From NCBI GenBank assembly GCA_019410665.1, contig DXSD01000072.1, forward strand, positions 1 to 10,043: a stretch of DNA of 10,043 bases, in the 5' to 3' direction. This DNA is from Fusobacterium sp. (lineage in GTDB: Bacteria; Fusobacteriota; Fusobacteriia; Fusobacteriales; Fusobacteriaceae). Positions 7,109-10,043 of this stretch are shown in pieces. Numbering within the stretch: the stretch's first letter is position 1; each line of letters opens with the position of its first letter. The notes beneath the pieces were generated by a model. That model searched no databases. It saw nothing but the letters and a program-made list of their open reading frames with translations, and was not told where the DNA came from. The position numbers and the translations under genes are program-made.

Positions 7109-7120
7109 AATATCTCTTTA
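7089..7120. terminator. 32-bp perfect palindrome at the shared 3' ends, probable bidirectional terminator
   Basis: Bases 7089-7104 are the exact reverse complement of 7105-7120. The dyad contains both stop codons and the last five codons of each convergent gene, so both strands read AAG AGA TAT TTT AAT TAA. RNA from either strand can fold into a long AU-rich hairpin with a U-rich 3' arm. There is no separate U-run after the stem, so it is not a textbook terminator. Confidence 0.5.
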
Positions 7121-7937
7121 AAGCAGAGGTATATTTTTCTATGAACCACTCTCTTAAGGAGTATGGTTCAAGGATTTCAATTTCATCTAAAAAATATGAA
7201 AAGTATCTTTTAGCTTGTTGTTCTGAACACTTAAATTCATAAATATCACCTATAATTGAAATTGTTTCAGGACGATTAAGGGCTATGGTTGAAAGAAGTT
7301 TTTTTCCTTCTTCAGTTAACCTAGCCTTTATTTTTTTTCCTTGAGATAAAAATGGATCAAAGTTTTTTATGACATTTTCAATGAATTCTATATTTTGCCA
7401 CTCTCTTTTCTCTTGGGTTATAAATATACTTTTAACATTACTTAGCTTATAGTTTTTATACTTATCCTCTAAGATATCATAACAGAAGATATAGTTTCCT
7501 AGTTCTAACTTAGAACTTCCTATGAAAAATGGAAGTATGGAAACTTTACGACCATCATCAAAATTTACCTTAATTACTCTTCTATTTTTTATACTATATT
7601 TTATTCTCTCTACAATATCTTGATATAGAAATAACTCTCTCGAACTTTTAGATTGGTGGGAGTATCTATATATCATCTTTCTAATAAAATCAGCTTCTAC
7701 TTGTATATTTCTTTCAGCTAATAAATCGTAGTAAATCTCTTTATTTTTTTTATTAAGATTAAACTGTATTACTCCCTTCTCTCCCTCCTCAGGAAAATTT
7801 CTATCAATTTTTTCATCTTTTAAATAGTCAAATATATAGTTGATAAGAGAATTTTTAGTAATCTTAAAACTATTTACATCAGCTTCTATAATATCAATTG
7901 CTCCTTTGTTTAAAGTAACACGAATCTTTTTCTCCAT
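7101..7937 (-). CDS. WYL-domain protein with N-terminal ribbon-helix-helix-like region, putative transcriptional regulator
   Basis: The protein has 278 residues and is soluble. The C-terminal half fits a WYL sensor domain (about 103-172) followed by the C-terminal extension usual for this family (about 200-275, beginning KKIKARLTEEGKKLL). WYL proteins commonly sense small ligands or nucleic acids and act as transcription regulators. The W-Y-L signature itself is weak, reading NYI (148-150). Instead of the usual winged helix, the N-terminal half shows two strand-helix-helix stretches, 4-40 (KIRVTL then two helices) and 55-94 (VIQFNLN then two helices), resembling two tandem ribbon-helix-helix units. 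This is my reading of the pattern, not a profile match. The Shine-Dalgarno AAAGGA sits 7 bases before ATG 7937. It lies downstream of the siroheme reductase on the same strand, with a terminator-like hairpin between them, and its target is unknown. Confidence 0.78.
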   Translation of the reverse strand: MEKKIRVTLNKGAIDIIEADVNSFKITKNSLINYIFDYLKDEKIDRNFPEEGEKGVIQFNLNKKNKEIYYDLLAERNIQVEADFIRKMIYRYSHQSKSSRELFLYQDIVERIKYSIKNRRVIKVNFDDGRKVSILPFFIGSSKLELGNYIFCYDILEDKYKNYKLSNVKSIFITQEKREWQNIEFIENVIKNFDPFLSQGKKIKARLTEEGKKLLSTIALNRPETISIIGDIYEFKCSEQQAKRYFSYFLDEIEILEPYSLREWFIEKYTSALKRYFN

Positions 7938-7963
7938 AAGTTTATCCTTTCAAAACAAAATAG

Positions 7964-7995
7964 GGAGTTGTTGCAATAAAATTTGCAACAGCTCC
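7964..7995 (-). terminator. Probable terminator of the siroheme reductase gene
   Basis: A 13-bp inverted repeat, GGAGTTGTTGCAA (7964-7976) and TTGCAACAGCTCC (7983-7995), has a 6-base loop and one non-Watson-Crick position: C-A in leftward RNA, G-U in rightward RNA. In leftward RNA it is followed by CUAUUUUGUUUUG, a U-rich tail, 41 bases after the reductase stop. It lies just upstream of the WYL gene, so that gene probably depends partly on read-through or on a weak promoter within the spacer. Confidence 0.65.
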
Positions 7996-8036
7996 TCTAC
8001 ATTCTATCATATTTATTAAAAGTGAGCTATATATTT

Positions 8037-9593
8037 TTAAATTGAGTATCTATTTAATAGCTCCATAAATATCTCTCTATCTTTTCCTATTAATTCTCTA
8101 TAACTCATCTCTTTCTCATCTAGTAGTTTAGCTAAATCTCCTATAAATTCAGGTATTATACTCATAATTATTGTACCTACCTTTTCTCCAAGAGCTGTCT
8201 TTCCCTCGTAAACTACCCCACCGATATACAGATCAAAAACATCTTCAAGCTTATCTCCTACTTTTCTTTTACCACCAACAAAACCTAGATCTGAAGCTTG
8301 ATGTCTACCACAAGAGTTATGGCAACCAGAGATGTTTATACTTGGTAATCTCTCCTCTGACAATGAGTTTTTCTGAAGGTAATCTAGAATGTTTTTGAGA
8401 AGAGTTTGACTTTGCTCTATTCCAAGTTGACAAGTAGGTACCCCTATACAACTTACACTTTGTCTAATTTTACTTTTTCCATTAAAAGTTTTAGAGATTT
8501 CCTCTAATTTTCTAACTTGTTCTTCATTTAAATTTCTTACATAAATATTTTCACTCATACTAAGTCTAGCTTCACAGTTACCATTTCTTTCTAAAAATTC
8601 CACTAAGTTATTGAAATCTTTTTTAGAAAGTTGACCATTTACAGGGTGTAAAATCATAGTATAAAGATTATCTTGTCTTTGATGAATTAAATATGGTGAT
8701 TCAGGAATTTTATGAGAATAAGAGTTTAAAGTTTCAGCAATTTTAATATCTAGATTTAATTTTAAATCTTGTGAAGCTCTAACTTTTTCTAAATGTTTAT
8801 CAAATTCAGCTAAAAATTCCTCTTTTCCCATTCTTTTAGGAATATATCTAGTTCTAGCTTTAGCTTTATTTTTATAATCACCTTCAGCCATAAAAATATT
8901 TATCATAGTTTCTACATAGAAAAGAATATCTTGTGGATCAATTTTTTTCCCGTATGGAATAGAGATTTCAGGATTGTTTCCCAAACCTCCAGCTAGGTAC
9001 ATATCAAAATAAGGATTTCCATTTTCGACCTTTGCAATAAATCCTAAATCGTTAATAGTAGAGTTTCCTCCATCACTAGGGCTAGATGAGATAGATATTT
9101 TTAATTTTCTAGGTAACTTATAAGTGGTAATTCTCTCCATTAGATAGTTACTTACTGAATTAGCAAAATCTGTAACATCAAAGGCTTCTCCTTTTTCTAC
9201 TCCACTAAGAGGAGAAAGGCTTACATTTCTAGGGAAGTTTCCTCCACCCCCACGAGTATATAATCCATTATCTAGAGCTTTTTCCATAATATCACATACA
9301 TTATCTATTGAAAGATTATGTAATTGTATAGCTTGTCTAGTAGTAAGATGAAGCTTTTCAATATTATATTCATCAAAAAAATTAGAAATTAGTTTTAACT
9401 GAGAAAGAGGAAGTAATCCAGAATTTGTACGAAGTCTAATCATAAAATTCTCTCCTCCTCTTTGGGCATAAACTCCCATTGCTCCAGATACAGCTTTGAA
9501 ATCTCCCACAGAGATCTCTTTATTATAAAAACTGTGTCCAATTTTACGGAAATCAGAGATTTCGTTTTTTAAAATTTCGTATTGTTTGTTCAT
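8037..9593 (-). CDS. Siroheme/4Fe-4S sulfite or nitrite reductase, single-chain assimilatory type
   Basis: The protein has 518 residues and shows the two-fold repeated NirSir layout. The iron-sulfur/siroheme cysteines are C382-x5-C388 (CIGVPTC) and C424-x3-C428 (CHNSC), the assimilatory pattern. Residues matching the anion-binding set of E. coli sulfite reductase hemoprotein are R55 (MIRLR), R122 (NFPRNV), and K163 and K165 (KLPRKLK); TTRQAIQLH (84-92) matches another siroheme-contacting segment. It should carry out six-electron reduction of sulfite to sulfide or nitrite to ammonia in the cytoplasm. Sequence alone does not settle which. There is no FAD/NADPH or ferredoxin domain, so electrons must come from a separate partner, and no donor or siroheme synthesis gene is nearby. 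Shine-Dalgarno AGAGG (9604-9608) is 10 bases before ATG 9593. No convincing promoter was found in 9594-9732, although TACAAT (9635-9640, minus strand) could be a -10. Confidence 0.92.
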   Translation of the reverse strand: MNKQYEILKNEISDFRKIGHSFYNKEISVGDFKAVSGAMGVYAQRGGENFMIRLRTNSGLLPLSQLKLISNFFDEYNIEKLHLTTRQAIQLHNLSIDNVCDIMEKALDNGLYTRGGGGNFPRNVSLSPLSGVEKGEAFDVTDFANSVSNYLMERITTYKLPRKLKISISSSPSDGGNSTINDLGFIAKVENGNPYFDMYLAGGLGNNPEISIPYGKKIDPQDILFYVETMINIFMAEGDYKNKAKARTRYIPKRMGKEEFLAEFDKHLEKVRASQDLKLNLDIKIAETLNSYSHKIPESPYLIHQRQDNLYTMILHPVNGQLSKKDFNNLVEFLERNGNCEARLSMSENIYVRNLNEEQVRKLEEISKTFNGKSKIRQSVSCIGVPTCQLGIEQSQTLLKNILDYLQKNSLSEERLPSINISGCHNSCGRHQASDLGFVGGKRKVGDKLEDVFDLYIGGVVYEGKTALGEKVGTIIMSIIPEFIGDLAKLLDEKEMSYRELIGKDREIFMELLNRYSI

Positions 9594-9732
9594 AAAAGTA
9601 TCGCCTCTCTATATGTAAAAATTTTTGTACTATTATTGTATACGGTAATAGAATATCATAAAAAAAAGAAAATTAAAAATAAAAAGATTTTATAGGTTTA
9701 TAATTATAACTAATATAGTATACTAACGTGGA
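9594..9732. other. AT-rich spacer between mgtA end and the reductase
   Basis: The spacer has 139 bases and no gene. It holds the palindromes TTATAATTATAA (9698-9709) and TAGTATACTA (9716-9725) just after the mgtA stop. No hairpin with a U-tract is clear enough to call a terminator, and no -35/-10 pair is convincing. Confidence 0.5.
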
Positions 9733-10043
9733 TTATAAAAGCTCACCATATTTTTTTATATATTTTTTCTTAATAAATGTAACAAGTAACATATAAGCTA
9801 CTATAGTAATAATAAGTCCGAACCAAAAAATTGTAGGTAGTGATGTTAGTCCTAAATAAGTTCCAATTTTAGTATAAGGAATGAATGATACAAAAATTAC
9901 TCCTAAAGTTGTAAGTACAATTACAGGAAGTGAAGCAATACTTTGTATAAAAGAGAGTTTAGGCGTTCTAATCATATGTATAACTAATGTTTGTGACCAC
10001 ATAGACTCAATAAACCAACCTGTTTGGAACATAGCTTCATAAG
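9733..10043 (-). CDS. mgtA: Magnesium-transporting P-type ATPase MgtA, C-terminal fragment (5' end outside window)
   Basis: The frame is open to the window edge, and the last 103 or so residues of a protein of about 900 are present. YEAMFQTGWFIESMWSQTL followed by VIHMIRTPKLSFIQS is the distinctive MgtA/MgtB sequence before the last two membrane helices. Two hydrophobic helices follow (PVIVLTTLGVIFVSF and IFWFGLIITIVAYMLLVTF), then a short basic tail, KKKYIKKYGELL. The protein would import Mg2+ across the cytoplasmic membrane at the cost of ATP. An internal ATG at 10032 is not the start, because the reading continues upstream (Y-E-A before it). Whether a Mg2+-sensing leader exists cannot be seen from here. 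It has the same strand as the siroheme reductase but is separated from it by 139 bases, so co-transcription is uncertain. Confidence 0.92.
   Translation of the reverse strand, partial: YEAMFQTGWFIESMWSQTLVIHMIRTPKLSFIQSIASLPVIVLTTLGVIFVSFIPYTKIGTYLGLTSLPTIFWFGLIITIVAYMLLVTFIKKKYIKKYGELL

Noticed and set aside
8171..8398. Rightward open frame of 75 codons inside the siroheme reductase gene
   Set aside because: It is antisense to the conserved Fe-S cysteine region of the reductase, with no ribosome binding site.
9631..9650. Possible dyad TATTA/TAATA around GTATAC upstream of the siroheme reductase
   Set aside because: Only the outer five bases of each arm match and the inner arms do not pair, so it is not distinguishable from chance.

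Overview
The window comes from an AT-rich bacterial chromosome. Its codon use is strongly A/T-biased, spacers are short, and the Shine-Dalgarno sequences are good (GGAGGT, AGGAGGG, GAGGTG). The gene set suggests a fermentative anaerobe: a phospho-beta-glucosidase, an FusA2-type EF-G paralogue, a single-HMA Zn/Cd ATPase, a siroheme reductase and MgtA. Fusobacterium is my best guess, but this is inference from overall character, not from a marker gene. No mobile element, CRISPR array, tRNA or rRNA was seen. The content is mostly ordinary housekeeping and metabolism.

Layout. At 1-1040 (+) is the C-terminal three quarters of a GH1 6-phospho-beta-glucosidase, closed by a strong intrinsic terminator. 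Three genes then run leftward: a small seven-cysteine zinc-ribbon protein (1091-1333), an EF-G-like GTPase (1442-3505) and a METTL25/RRNAD1-like methyltransferase (3602-4816). For all three the Shine-Dalgarno sequence points to an ATG downstream of the longest possible start. A divergent promoter region (4817-4978) separates the methyltransferase from a rightward Zn/Cd/Pb-exporting P-type ATPase (4979-7108) and carries a tandem TATA-G-tract-TATA element that looks like a metal-responsive operator.

The ATPase converges, with an 8-base overlap, on a leftward WYL-domain protein (7101-7937). The overlap is the core of a 32-bp perfect palindrome, so both proteins end in the same residues, KRYFN. 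Upstream, also leftward, are a single-chain siroheme sulfite/nitrite reductase (8037-9593) and the C-terminal end of an MgtA-type magnesium ATPase (9733 to the window edge).

The genes do not form one pathway. The most interesting material is regulatory or architectural: the shared palindromic end of the convergent pair; an 11-bp anti-Shine-Dalgarno in the EF-G leader that only read-through RNA would contain; the repeated G-tract element before the ATPase; the 14-bp palindrome next to the zinc-ribbon gene; and what look like two ribbon-helix-helix units ahead of the WYL domain. No clearly undescribed multi-gene system is visible.
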